Of a DNA stretch of 64,000 nt, positions 28,662-41,337 are shown in pieces. Numbering within the stretch: position 1 is the first letter of the stretch; each line of letters begins with the position of its first letter. Made by a program: the position numbers and the translations under genes. This DNA is from Ostrinia nubilalis (taxonomy: Eukaryota > Arthropoda > Insecta > Lepidoptera > Crambidae). The notes below the pieces were generated by a model. It saw nothing but the letters and a program-made list of their open reading frames with translations. It was not told where the DNA came from and did no database searches. The stretch covers positions 4,928,850 to 4,992,849 of the forward strand of contig NW_026973566.1 in the NCBI RefSeq assembly GCF_963855985.1, given 5' to 3'.

Positions 28662-30793
28662 TTATTCTTCAACAAATGTAATATTAGAATCGTCTGTAAC
28701 AAGGAGATTTTTAACTTCTATTAATTTGTGTTTAGTTTGTCTTTTTATATGACTGGAAATTATAGGATCAGATAGTAATAACAGCGAATGTATTATGTCA
28801 GTATTACATATTTCTCTAGATAGTTTCCGAGTATGGTGCAGTCTTTGGTATCTAAATACTTTATGGCTTGCCTCTTGGGCATCTTCTGACAGCTGCCCTA
28901 TTGGAATTATACCATTATATTTTATGATATCAGCACCATGAATTAATATTTTATGAACTGTAACTGACATGTGATACCAGTCATATAATGAAACATACAA
29001 TTCCGCGGTCTCTTGTGTGTATTTTTTAAATGATTCTATGTTTACTTCATATCCAGAAGATATGGTTTGAAGTATGATGTAAAACCTTTTTATAAGTTGC
29101 TCGTTAATGCCAGTGATACGGGCACTTATCTTATAATTGGTAAAAAAAGCACGAGCCGTATTCCCATCATTAGTCTTTCCTGAGCCCTGTTTAACAAAAT
29201 CGACTAACAAACCCAACTCTCTTCTAAAATCCTGTTGTATTTGTTGTTTTCTTTCTTTTTTAATTTTTTTGTTTTCGTCCCCTCTCACTGACCATGATTT
29301 AAATGGGAGATTGTAAGCTATGTGTAGTATACACTCAAAACTTCTTATCCATGCATGGAGTGATGATGCCCCATACCCAAAGTGTTCTTCATTTGGTGGT
29401 TTTGTATTAATCTCCACAAATAAAACATTTCACGGCGGATTTATTATCAGTCAAATCATTACATATTTTCGTATCAACCATAGTGAAATGTAATTTATAA
29501 TCAACAGTATTATTATTATTAATTTTAAAAGGCTCCAAACTAGTTATTTGTTCCCTTATGTCATTATAACACTCCTTTGTTAACCTTTCATTTTCTTTTT
29601 CGAATCTAAAAAGAATTGGCCTACAATATCTCGGTGAAGATGTTGCTGGATTTTGCCAAATTACAGATTCAGTATCAACATCATACAATTTGATTGGTAC
29701 AAAACTGCATATAAACACCGATGAGTCATCAAAACCAGGGTCAGAGAAGCTGTGTTTATAAGTAGCCTGAGAAGAAGCACCATCACACCCCCATTTTAGT
29801 ATTAATGTGTATTTATGAGACTCCTCAGTGTTAATACTAGTCATTTTCAATATTCTTGAAACAGTCAGGTCTAGAATATCTTGTAATCTAATTTTTACCT
29901 GAACCTCTGATACAATTATTGATTCAGAGGGCGGATAACAATCCTGTTTTACTAACTGTATTTGATAATAGCTAGGTAATAAGTCGGAAGCTATCTCATT
30001 TACCGTAGATCTAATGTCAATATATTGTTGTTTTGTAAGATCATTATTTACGTACAGACGAAGAGCATCATCCTTGCATATCGATTTAGTTTCATTTGAT
30101 AATAGACTTTCACAAAAACTTTTGATTGCCTCATCATACTCAGGATGGTTTTGAATGAAATCAAAAATAAACTTTGCATTGGAATCCATAAGATTTTTTG
30201 ATGCTAAGTAATCGATATGCTCTTGAGGAGATTTCTTTAAATAATCAGTTCTACGTCTCTTCTGGCGATCACTTACTTCTAAAAAATGTTTCTGTGGAGT
30301 AGTACTTGAAGAAGAAGGTAAACTAGATAGATGGACTTGGCGGACTACAAAACTGACTCCAATCAACAGATTGACTAAGCCAACCTACGTTTGTAGCTAA
30401 AAACTGATTCTCAATATAATGACACTGCTTCTTCTTGCGACAAACAGTGTCAATGAAATTATTTATTTTTTTCGATAGTTGTCTGAAAAATAAAATGTAT
30501 AACTCAGTACCTATCTAACACAATCATAAATTTAAAAAAATGTACATACGAAATGTATGTGTAATAAATTCAACGACAATCTTTTGTGATGATGTGATTT
30601 TTTACTATGTCTGTTTTATAGTATTTCTTTATGTACATAAAGTATTAACTAGGTACGTTAGTACTCACCTCTGTTTATCTGAAGAGAGTGTATGCGAAAA
30701 CAGCTCTAATATCCTAGCCAAAGAACTAGCGGGATCTTTCATAGTGGTTTTTAATAATGCGTACAAATCACTATTTGTCTTGAGGTTTTCCAT
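28662..30793 (-). pseudogene. RAG1/Transib-like transposase gene, one intron, two frame breaks
   Basis: Exon 1 (30,793-30,669) starts MENLKTNSDLYALLKTTMKD and ends at the donor CAGAG|GTGAGT. A 186-base intron ends in TTTTATTTTTCAG, and exon 2 begins at 30,482. That frame stops at 30,325-30,323, while coding continues in the next frame (DRQKRRRTDYLKKSPQEHI.. ILKWGCDGASSQATYKHSF) to CFICGD at 29,407. A second frame switch near 29,410 leads into SSLHAWIRSFECILHIAY and ends at 28,662. The CDG acidic motif, the CxxC and the QLSEDAQEASHKVFRYQRLH block resemble the RAG1 core and Transib transposases, by memory only. No CACWRTG-type ends were found. Confidence 0.55.
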
Positions 30794-30899
30794 TTTAATT
30801 AGTATTTTAACTGAATTGCACACGAAATTGATTTGTAAACAATAACTACTGAGGCAAAGAACAAGGAAATCTATAGGAATAAAAATATTGACATACAAT

Positions 30900-31134
30900 A
30901 AAATTCTTGTAATGTTTAAAACTTTCGCGAACCATATTTTATGTTCTTCACTGACATCATGTCGATCCCGGTAAAAGCCTTTAAATTAAAATAATATATC
31001 ACAAACAACTCATAAACCAAATTAAACATCTTTGGTTTACCTGACATTATTTTAGTGTAACGAATTTGACTAAAGTGAAGAGTGCAAGAAGTTCTAAATA
31101 GATTATGATGAAACTTTACAGTGTTATTATTTAT
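30900..31134. other. Short non-coding interval upstream of the RAG1-like relic
   Basis: Would hold the promoter of the - strand relic. Nothing specific was seen. Confidence 0.3.
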
Positions 31135-31723
31135 ACATCAACAATCGAATAGCGCCCCAGGTTGGGACAATATTCCCAGTGAGTTTCTGAAGCTGGCGAT
31201 TGATGACTTGGCTCCTATCATCACTCACCTAGTTATTAATATCTGTTTTGACGCGGGGGTATTTCCCACACCTTTAAAACAATCGATTATAGTGCCTGTG
31301 TACAAGGGGGGGGATGTAGATGATATAAGCAATTATAGGCCAATTTCGGTTCTACCGGCAATTTCGAAGATCTTAGAAAAATTACTAAATAATAGGCTAC
31401 TGAATTATTTAAATAAACATGACATATTATCAGCTACACAATATGGTTTTAGACGTGGAAGATCGACAGAAGATGCAATTACTGAATTAAGCTCCTTTGT
31501 AACTAGCCAACTTGATCAAAAGAAAAAATGATGAAAGTCTGTTTTTCTCGATCTGAAAAAGGCCTTTGATACAGTGTCTATCCCCATCCTTGTACACAAG
31601 TTGGAATGCGTGGGAATAAGGGGAACTGCACTCGCCCTTTGTGAAAGTTACTTGTCAGATAGGAAACAAAAAGTAAAACTGCCTGGTTACACTAGTGGAG
31701 GTGCGGAGGTGACGTGTGGCGTG
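31135..31723 (+). pseudogene. CR1/Jockey-group LINE RT, 5' fragment
   Basis: RT blocks NSAPGWDNIPSEFLKLA, IIVPVYKGGDVDDISNYRPI and YGFRRGRSTEDAITELSSF are in one frame up to a stop at 31,531. The catalytic FLDLKKAFDTVSIPILVHKL is in the next frame, so there is one frameshift near 31,530. The LINE is 5'-truncated and has no endonuclease. It is cut by the hAT-type element at 31,724 and resumes at 33,788. Confidence 0.85.
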
Positions 31724-33779
31724 TAGGGGTCGCAAACCGGGATACCAAATTCCGAAAATACCGGAATACCGGGCCAAATTTAGGTCTAATTAATACCGGT
31801 ATTCATTTCACAAAAACCGGGATATTCGGTATTTTCGGTTTTAGTAAAATAAATAAAAAACAAATACAAATAGAAAAATTTACGCACCATTTAATTCAAA
31901 ATACGCGCGCGCGAGTTAATTAAAGTATTTGAACTAGTTAACCCAAGTTATTTTAGTAAAGGAATAAACGGGCATTTAGTATTAGTAAATTATTCGTTCG
32001 TTCGTTTCAGCCAAATGACGTCCACTGCTGGCTGACAAAGGCCTCCCCCAAGGTTTTCCACAACGAACGGTCCTGCGCTGCCCACATTCAGGCTCTTCCC
32101 GCGACCTTTACCAGATCGTCGGTCCACCTAGTAGGAGACCTGCCCACTCCACGTCTTCCAGCCCGTGGCCACCACTCGAGAACTTTCCTGCCCCAACGGC
32201 CATCGTCTCTACGAGCTATGTGCCCCTCCCACTGCCACTTGATTTTAGCAATTCTGCGAGCTATGTCGGTTACTTTGGTTCTCCTGCGAATCTCCTCATC
32301 TCTGATTCGATCACGCAGGGAAACTCCGAGCATAGCCCGCCCCATCGCCCTTTGGGTGACCTTGAGCCTTCTTATGAGGCTTATAGTAAGCGACCACGTC
32401 TCAGATGCGTATACCATCACTGGCAACACACACTGGTCAAAAACTTTTGACTTGAGACACTGCGGTCTTTCGGACGTGAGTATATGGCGAAGCTTCCCGA
32501 ACGCTGCCCATCCGAGTTGGATTCGACGATTGACCTCTTTTTCGAAGTTGGACCTACCTAACTGGACTGTTTGTCCCAGGTATACATAATTGTCAACAAC
32601 TTCGAGTGTAGAGTTTCCAACCTTCAGAGGAGTGGGTGCAACACGGACATTAGACATGATTTTTGTCTTGTCCATGTTCATTCTGAGGCCCACTTGTTGA
32701 GAGGTTCTACTGAGGCCATCGAGCATTGTGCCTAGATCTTCCAAGGTCTCAGCCATAACTACGATATCGTCCGCGAATCGAAGGTGGGAGTCCCGATCCT
32801 GGAGGCGAACCGACATTGTGGCGTATTTTTATAAACTTTTCAACACTTCGATATATCGATAGTCAATTTGGCACCTTTGGAGAGACTGTAGCACTGCCCA
32901 GGTCTCGACCGAATCGAAGGTTTTCTCATAATCCACAAACGCCAGGCAAAGTGGTTGATTATACTCCTCGGTCTTCTGTATAATCTGCCTTAGCGTATGT
33001 ATGTGGTCTATGGTACTAAAGCCTTTTCGGAAACCGGCTTGTTCGGGAGGCTGGAAGTCGTCGAGCCTTCGAACGAGACGATTCGTAATGACTCTTGAAA
33101 ACAGCTTGTAGACATGGCTCAGAAGTGAGATGGGTCTATAATTCTTCAACAAGGTTTTGTCGCCTTTTTTGAAGAAGAGTATCACCACACTTCTGTAGGA
33201 GAGGACTGCAGTCTTCAGAGGACTGCAGAACCAAGTTCCGTCTCTCTTCCGTGAGTTGATTGGTGAGGTCAGAGATCTTTTTGGTTCCTTTTGAACGACG
33301 GGTTTTAAAGAACTTAGACCCAGTTGTTTGGGAAATTTCCACGAACCTGTCATTGTATTCGTCCACATTTCCGCAGTCTCCTAGGCATTCGAAACGATTT
33401 TGCAATTCGAGCTGAAAGCTTTCGGGGTTTTTAAGTTGGATAGAATAAACGCTGGGCGGAGCGTAGACTTATCAGTCGACATCTTTCGAGCTTGGGTCTG
33501 ATATTCATTGTGCCTCTCACCATTCGGTGATCGCTTCCTGTTTTGACCGAGTTGATCACAGAGACATCGTTGAATTAGTAAATTATTGCAAAGAACTAAC
33601 TGATTGATTACCAACATATCAAACAATAAACCTTGTGTCAATGAGTATTTTGTTATATGTTATATTGCTAACTTTAGCTTAATCCCGGAAATATCGAAAA
33701 TACCGGATTATCGGTATTGGTTTAGAGCCAATACCGAAAATACCGGTTTTGCTAAAATGATTCGGTATTGCGACCCCTA
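31724..33779. mobile_element. hAT-type MITE (about 0.46 kb) interrupted by an RTE fragment
   Basis: The ends are TAGGGGTCGCAA at the left and GCGACCCCTA at the right. An exact 8-bp target duplication GTGGCGTG flanks it (31,716-31,723 and 33,780-33,787), which is diagnostic for hAT-like transposition. Subterminal regions are packed with ATACCGG/CCGGTAT motifs on both sides. Without the inserted RTE the element is about 460 bases and non-coding. Confidence 0.9.
31995..33573 (-). pseudogene. RTE-clade LINE fragment inside the hAT element
   Basis: A 14-bp target duplication ATTAGTAAATTATT (31,981-31,994 and 33,574-33,587) brackets it. The sequence is nearly identical to parts of the full RTE at 51,710-54,880, but it is 5'-truncated and has internal deletions. 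One joins SVRLQDRDS directly to HLRFADDIVV, and another removes the region before FFKKGDKTLLKNYRP. The 3' tail is short GAAC-type repeats. It is inactive. Confidence 0.9.
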
Positions 33780-33787
33780 GTGGCGTG

Positions 33788-34657
33788 CCACAGGGCAGCG
33801 TTCTAGGACCAACTCTTTTTCTCATCTATATAAACGACCTATGTAGCATGAAATTAACTAATGCCAAAGTCCTGTCGTACGCTGATGACACTGCAGTAGT
33901 CTTTGCTGGTGAATCTTGGGAAGCAGTAAAAACAGTGCTGAGGCTGGATTGGCTCGTGTGGCTCGGTGGCTGAAACAGAACCTCCTTACGCTAAACACAT
34001 CTAAAACTAAATATATCTGTTATAGCATCTACAGCAATACCCAGCCTCAGCCTGATTTTAGCTTAAGAATCCATGAGTGTATTGTAGACCCTAATGGAAG
34101 CAAATGTAACTGTCCGTTTATTGAAAAAGTGGCTGAAGCAAAATATTTGGGTGTAATTATGGACCAAAGACTATCATGGTACTCACATATAGAACACATC
34201 ATCTCTAGAACTAGGAAACTAGTATGGATCTTTAAAACCCTCAGACATGTGATGCCAGGTAATAGTGAAAAGAACTCGCCTAATTGTCTTCTCAACCGAA
34301 TATACACAGCTCTTGCACAGTCCGTTTTAACCTACTGCATTCCTGTATGGTGGTGCCGCAAAAACCCAATTTATTAACCTTGAGAGGACGCAGCGTACTC
34401 TTATTAAAGTCATGTACTTTAGGAAGAGACGCTTCCCCACCGATATGTTATATAACACCAGTGGGTTGCTCTCGGTAAGGAAATTATATGCCAGTAGACA
34501 AATTGAATCACGTTCCACCTACATCTACAATAGTATAAATAAAAACTTATCTATATATAGCAAAACTCATCATGAGTGTAAGAAACTTTTATATATTTGG
34601 ATACAAAATAAGTCATATGAAGAAATCGAACATTTGCTGGATCGAATCTCATGATTT
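33788..34657 (+). pseudogene. CR1/Jockey-group LINE RT, 3' fragment
   Basis: It continues the 31.1-kb LINE: GVPQGSVLGPTLFLIYINDL, the catalytic SYADDTAVVF, WLKQNLLTLNTSKTKYICYS, AKYLGVIMDQRLSWYSHI, and a C-terminal TQRTLIKVMYFRKRRFPTDM to HLLDRIS-stop. Two frame changes (near 33,940 and 34,370) break it. The (CA)n repeat follows about 50 bases after the stop. Confidence 0.85.
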
Positions 34658-34703
34658 GTAAAATAGTGTTGTTTCTTTATATCTATGTTTAATCGACGCA
34701 GAT

Positions 34704-35499
<796 letters not shown>

Positions 35500-35868
35500 C
35501 ATGTCTACAAACTGTTTTCGAGAGTCATCACGAACCGTCTCGCGCGTAGGTTCGATGACTTCCAGCCTCCCGAACAAGCCGGATTCCGAAAAGGTTATAG
35601 TACCATAGACCACATCCATACGCTGCGACAGGTTATACAGAAGATTGAGGAGTATAACTTGCCACTATGCTTGGCGTTCGTGGACTATGAGAAGGCCTTC
35701 GATTCGATTGAGACTTGGGCAGTGTTACAATCTCTCCAGCGGTGCCGTATTGACTATCGGTATATCGAGGTGCTGAAGTGCTTGTACAAAAACGCCACCA
35801 TATCGGTCCGAGTACAGGAGCAGAGCACGAAGGCGATTCCACTGCAGCGAGGCGTTAGGCAGGGAGAT
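35500..35868 (+). pseudogene. Split RTE LINE, part 1 of 3
   Basis: KLFSRVITNRLARRFDDFQP, GYSTIDHIHTLRQVIQ, FVDYEKAFDSIETWAVLQSL and LQRGVRQGD match the 51.7-kb RTE at protein level. The sequence stops at an R1-clade insertion within GGCAGGGAGAT and resumes at 39,773. Confidence 0.88.
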
Positions 35869-36157
35869 ACGGGACTATTCCCACCTCTCGTTCCCACCAC
35901 TGCAACTCCTGTGTAGCCAGGATCTACAGCTTGACCGCCACAAAAACCCAACCAATGAAGGTCAAGTTTGTCCCGGGGGAAAGTTAAACTGTCATTGGAC
36001 CCGCAACGAAATTAATCAGAAGAACATAGGAGGAGTTCGAAATTAAGGTTCGACTTCCCTCCATTGCAAAGCGGATGACAGGTGACAAACAAAGGTTTAA
36101 AACCTTTAAGAAAAGATTATGCACCACGGACAATAAATTAAATTAAGGGGGCCTATC

Positions 36158-37046
36158 TTATGAGCAATTAGCAACTACCTGCCAATAATATTTTTCACAA
36201 AATCGCTTAAAAGCACGGAAATTTTTCCTTGTCGCGACAAGATCGGTGTAATAAATTGCGGAAACAGATGTATGTTGTATTGAATTAAGCATTATATCAC
36301 GTTCATGTTTCCAAAGACCACACTCCCACAAGATATGATGGGCAGACTGCTCATCATCAGTGGAACACTCGCAAAAAGGAGACGGAACTAGTTTGAATTC
36401 GTGAAGTTTATGTTTAAAGTTGCCATGTCCCGTGAGGAACTGCGACGAGCAATGGTCGATTTCTAACCATCGCCTAGTTAGACATTCGCGTACATTCGGA
36501 AAGAATTTATATAAGTGACGTCCTTTGACTGACGTATCCCATCTTTTTTGCCATTCATTAAGTAAATATTCTTCAACGACTTCTCGGGAATCAAATAATC
36601 GACTTATTTTAGAACGATCGCGGCTATTTAAGAAATCGGAGGTTATATTTTCCCTTGATGCGAAGTACATAGCCGCACGCTTTTGTACCTCTAAGTCGAC
36701 CGGCAGTACACCAGCCAGGACTGGCAGAGCCTCCGTGCTCACAGTTCTGTAAGCTTTGCAAAGAAAAATCAATGCAAGGCGTTGACTTTGGAGTAGTTTC
36801 CGTCGAGCGGCTCCTATAGTAGCTCTGTCAGCCCAAACTGGTGCACCATAGCAAATGGAGCTTAAATAAGTGGCCGAATATATTACTCGGAGGATTTTAA
36901 ACGTTAGACCCCACGTCGAGGTTGAAATGTGACTTAAGGCATAAAAGTTCTTTTTATCTTTTTCACCGATCTGTTTAATGTGCTCGACAAAACTAAAGTT
37001 TTTCTCTAAAATTAGTCCGAGATAGCAAACAGATTCCCGTTTTTTT
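36158..37046 (-). pseudogene. R1-clade ORF2 C-terminal part
   Basis: After a frameshift at a 7-base A run (about 37,040-37,048), coding continues ESVCYLGLILEKNFSF to the end at 36,158. It includes AYRTVSTEALPVLAGVLPVD and the Cys/His signature FCECSTDDEQSAHHILWEC that R1-type elements carry near the C-terminus. Putting the break at the A run is direct from the frames. Whether it is biological or a sequencing error is unknown. Confidence 0.82.
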
Positions 37047-39248
37047 AACAGTTATTTCATTGAATTTAATGCGAGGCAAAACCTTAAGATTACCTTTTAA
37101 TAGAAGCTGATAAGTTTTGTGCGGGGCAAACTGCAAACGATTCCTGTCTCCCCATTGAGATATTAAATTCAAGCATGTATCCGCTAGATTTTCAAGCTTT
37201 GATCTAGTGTCAGCCTCTATTAAAAGGAGACCGTCATCAGCGTACCCGGTTAACGAACAGCCTTCGGGTAATGGTAATGCTAGAAAATCATCGAAACCCA
37301 AATTCCAAAGGTAGGGCCCTAGGACCGATCCTTGGGGACAGCCGCACGTGAGCACCTTTGATTCAGCATGATGGCCGAGTTTTAATTTAGTTGTACCGTT
37401 ACAAAAGTACGAGTGCAGTAGTGAATATATATTACTATAGCATCCACGAACTTTCAGTTTTAAGAGCAGGATCGGCCACCAAGCATTGTCGAAGGCACCT
37501 GAAATATCGAGGAATATTCCTACAACGTACTTTGCCACCGAGGACGTCACTTTTTGTCTAACAGATATTACTGCATCTGCAGTAGACTTCCCGGCGGTGA
37601 AGCCAAACTGCTGCTCGTGAAAAATTAGACCACCCGGTAGCAAACGCGGCACTACTAATCGCTCTAACAGTTTACCTAATGAGGGAAGTAATGTAATAGG
37701 TCGGTACGATTTAGGATCTTCGGGCGGTTTGTCACCTCCCTTTGGTATAATTTTAATAAATCCGCGACGCCATATACTCGGAAACACGCCCTCCGAGATA
37801 CAACGAGTGAAAACATTAAGAATATCCGTTCCGGCTGTTTTACACGCTGCTTTAATCATTTTATTTGATATTTTATCTTCGCCCGATGCTTTGTTTAAGG
37901 GTAAACTATTTACTATATCGTAAAACTCATCAAGGCTAGGAATAGAAGACACAGGCGACTCAGGCAGCACCGCAATAGCATTTCTGACGTCCCGATGATA
38001 ATCGTTATCGTCAGACACACTATCGTCGGGTATAAGCGCGTTAAGAAGAGCACCTGTTGTTTCCTCTACACCCACCGTATGAGTGTTGTTAATTTTTATG
38101 TTAGAAATATAAGCAATATCTAATTTACGGTTAGCTTTGAATTCATGATACATCGGAGACCACGGACCCTCCTTTTCTAATCTCTCGACTGTTTTCCGCA
38201 GTAACACGCCCTTGGCTTTAGTTACAGCAGCTCGATAATGGGACCTGGCAACCCTCAAAGAACATAAAGCATTTTCATATGCATCCCCAGTAACATTTGC
38301 CTTTCGAAGTGTGTTAAGCTTACGGCGAGCCCGGCGAAACTTTTTCCTAATTTCTACCAGCGATTCATTCCACCAATCACATCAACGTACACCTCTAGTT
38401 GGAGCGCGACCAATCGCAACATCTGCACAATACGTAAAAGTATCGGACATAATTTCTGCACTATCAGTCGCGCTCAGGTCGGCACGAGTAAAATCTTTGG
38501 CATGAGACGCAAAAAGAGTACTGAAAAAAGCCCAGTCGGCCCCACGACATTTATATCTATAGTTGTTGTTGCACTCATGAACTGTGTCTTGTCGCGACAT
38601 TGGTTTAAACTCGTACACTATCAATCGATGATCACTACAAGACGCGTCGGGGAGGACACGCCACCTATCCAGCTGGACGTCTGCGCTAGAAAGCGTGACG
38701 TCAATATAAGACTCGCCCGTTGGGCTACTGTAGGTTGGTGGTGCATTAGGGGTGTTGTGAATAACTAAGTTCATTTCAGCTATGAAGTCTTCCACGGCTG
38801 AGCGACGCTCCACATCAGTCGAGCGGAGCTTGCCGTGCCAAAGTGGAGATGACGCGTTCGCGTCAACTCCAATGATAACCCTACGCCCTGTTAGGGACTG
38901 TAATACAAAGCGTAGGTGGTGTAGATGAGGCCCAACCGGGTCAGAATATTTAAAGTAACAACTCACGACAAATATGGAGAAGGATGGGGAGGATACTTCC
39001 GCAACAGCGCAATGCGACGAAGAAAGGTTGGCAATAGACGTTATTGTGAGTGTAGACGCGCGTGACACATAGATACCGGCGCGTGCACTGTTATTAATTT
39101 GAATAGTTTTGCAGCGCACGCCGACACGCTGATATTGTTCTTGTACTAACACGAGATCTAAGTTGTATTCTACAATAAGTCTGTCCAACTCCAACGTAGC
39201 AATTTTATCGTTATGGAGGTTTAATTGGCCTATGGAGACTTTAGCCAT
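36993..39248 (-). pseudogene. R1-clade ORF2: endonuclease and RT, one internal stop
   Basis: The endonuclease region runs from MAKVSIGQLNLHNDK with VLVQEQYQRVG, IIGVDANASSPLWH, SYIDVTLSS and CSDHRLIVYEF. A single TGA at 38,384-38,382 breaks the frame. The same frame then continues WWNESLVEIRKKFRRARRKL and on to the RT: PITLLPSLGKLLERLVVPRL, FGFTAGKSTADAVI, FLDISGAFDNAWWPILLLKL, CGCPQGSVLGPYLWNLGFDD and the catalytic TGYADDGLLLI. The start overlaps the Gag ORF by eight bases. Frame continuity across the stop suggests a CGA to TGA change. Confidence 0.88.
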
Positions 39249-39711
39249 AAACAGTATTTAATATTAGTTGTTCTAATTTTGCCTTATAACTCGGACAGTC
39301 GGGCGAACCGCTTAAATGGTCGTTTGGTTTTTTAAAACGTTTACATGCCGCGCAAACTGGCTTAAAGTCTTTGGCGGTATTTTTAATACAATCTTTCGTA
39401 TCGCGGGCCTCGGCGCAATACCCACAACAGCTAGATTTTTCCGTGCAAAATTTCGCAACATGACCATATTGCTGACATTTCATGCAACGAACTATTTCTA
39501 CGTCATCGTTAAAGCGACAGGTAGCCCAATCAATAAAAATGTTTTCCTTTGTATTTATCAAATGTTTACGGATCTCGGGCTCGAGCTCTAAACCGATCCA
39601 TTTTCTACTGTTGTTTAAAACACGACGACGAACTAATTTTGTTGACTTAATAAAATTGTCTTCAGAAATAGACATTTCATCCTTAATATTTTGCCTATAC
39701 AAAGCTGACAT
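39241..39711 (-). pseudogene. R1-clade Gag-like ORF1, 3' part with CCHC knuckles
   Basis: Residues from MSALYRQNIKDEMSISEDNF to a C-terminal cluster of knuckles: CMKCQQYGHVAKFC, CCGYCAEARDTKDC, CAACKRFKKPNDH. The usual N-terminal half is missing because the element is 5'-truncated at 39,759. The stop overlaps the ORF2 start. Confidence 0.8.
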
Positions 39712-39772
39712 AAATGCGGCGTCTTCTAATTAATGTTGCGGGTACGTCTCTCGTACGTCTAGGCAGGGAGAT

Positions 39773-40072
39773 GTTATATCTCCGAAACTCTTCACCGCTG
39801 CATTGGAAGACGCTTTCAAACTCCTGGAATGGAAAGGATTCGGCATAAACGTTAATGGCGAGTACATCACTCACCTTCGGTTTGCCGACGATATTGTGGT
39901 CATGGCAAAATCGTTGGAAGATCTTGGCACAATGCTCGAAGACCTTAATCGAGTTTCCCAACAGGTAGGCCTGAGGATGAACATGGACAAAACGAAGCTT
40001 ATGTCGAATGTCCATGTTGCGCCCTACCCAGTTTCAGTTGGGAGCTCAACTCTCGAGATTGTTGACAAGTAT
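39773..40072 (+). pseudogene. Split RTE LINE, part 2 of 3
   Basis: It resumes exactly where part 1 stopped (VISPKLFTAALEDAFKLLEW), with GFGINVNGEYITHLRFADDI including the catalytic FADD, and MNMDKTKLMSNVHVAPYPV. It ends at GTTGACAAGTAT, where a second insertion begins. Confidence 0.88.
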
Positions 40073-40487
40073 TGTAACACTTTTTTTTGGTGAGATTAAA
40101 ATCTTACCGATTTCCACAAACAAACATTCCAACTGACCGTAAGGTCACATATTACCAAGTGTACAGTATTTCCTTTGTCACTCGATTGTGTCGTTGTTAG
40201 AGATTCACTGAATTTAGATTAACTTCTATTAAAATTTAATTACATTGTTTTGGTAAACAGAGCAATAAATAACCTCACTTTTCGAATGTCTCCGTTTGAC
40301 AGATCAATGCGTTACGTTTTATTCTTCTAGTAAAGAAGACGTGTATAGCGAAATTAAATATTCAACATTAAATTTTTATAAAACTTAATATTTAGGCTCT
40401 TTAATTTAAATTCTAGCTATTTATAGTACTTTCCTCAATGTTTATATTAAAATAACATTATAATGTATCTTGATTGATCATGGATTC

Positions 40488-40502
40488 GGAACGTTCTAGA
40501 AA
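40488..40502. promoter_or_regulatory. Heat-shock-element-like site
   Basis: G-GAA-CG-TTC-TA-GAA-A matches the alternating nGAAnnTTCnnGAAn arrangement exactly. An inverted partner AGACGTTCCGAA lies about 45 bases away. It sits in the putative LTR. Function not shown. Confidence 0.4.
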
Positions 40503-41337
40503 TTTGACATATTCTGAGTGAAACGAAACGCGCGGGAGACGTTCCGAATACTGCTAGTGGAGTTTCTTCTATTTCTAAAAGTTTAATTAATTAATTAAAT
40601 TTAAATCAGAGGAGCAGTTTTGTGAGTTCTCATATCGAAATTATTCAAATTAATAAGAGGCTAGTTGACTCAAATAGAACTTATTGAAAATAAAAATAAA
40701 AATAAAAAATGTGAAACATTTATTGTTTGTTGTTGTTGTTGGGTTTGAATCGGACCTCGAGTCACAGGTGATGACCGACGCCTTTTTGAGTGTCCCTTTT
40801 GCTCTGCTGGCCGTGCTCGTGAAGAGAAGTTCTGTTGTGTGTGGTGTTGTGGCATCTTGAGTCGGCCCTTAAATGTGCCATTCCCAACTCAAACGGGCAG
40901 GGCACGCATGTTATTGTGGTCGAGATAAGGGAATTCCGGTTGAACACCGAAATCCCGCTGTTCGCCGATTTTGTGGACTCACTGCCACGTGCTGAGTTCT
41001 GTTACTGAAGGTAAGCAGGTCCTATCCCAAGGATTACCTTGAGTTTTATCTTGTTATTTTCTTGTTTGCATTGGCGGCATTGTTAACCAATGCACGTGGT
41101 TGTTATTTGCAGATTGTGTGTGGTTGGGCAGTGCTCGGTGGCGAGCCTCTGCGCTGTCTTGTGTTGCTGTTGCTGTCTGTTGTTGCTGATGTTGCCTCCA
41201 TAGCAAGTATGTTGTGGTTTCTCCTTCAAACTCATTCACCTCTCCGCTGAGTTAGGATGAATTAGTAGAAACGTGGCACTCGGTCACGGGCTACCCTACT
41301 TCATAGGTTGGTTCCGTTTTCTATTGAGCTTGTCAAT

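Larger units (their letters stand above)
35869..39759 (-). mobile_element. R1-clade LINE (3.9 kb, 5'-truncated)
   Basis: Flanked by a 13-bp target duplication TAGGCAGGGAGAT (35,856-35,868 and 39,760-39,772) within an RTE copy. On - it contains the end of a Gag ORF, endonuclease, RT and a C-terminal Cys/His domain. Only one in-frame stop and one frameshift interrupt the ORF2-like frame, so the copy is fairly young. The first bases on - form a small ACGTACGAGAGACGTAC hairpin. Confidence 0.9.

Noticed and set aside
30420..30453. GACACTG...CAGTGTC inverted pair near the RAG1-like gene, resembling recombination-signal heptamers
   Set aside because: The two sites are about 20 bases apart within exon 2 coding sequence, not at element ends.
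40735..40765. Possible tRNA B box (GGTTTGAATCGGACC) suggesting a SINE or tRNA
   Set aside because: No matching A box or cloverleaf around it, and the bases differ from the consensus.
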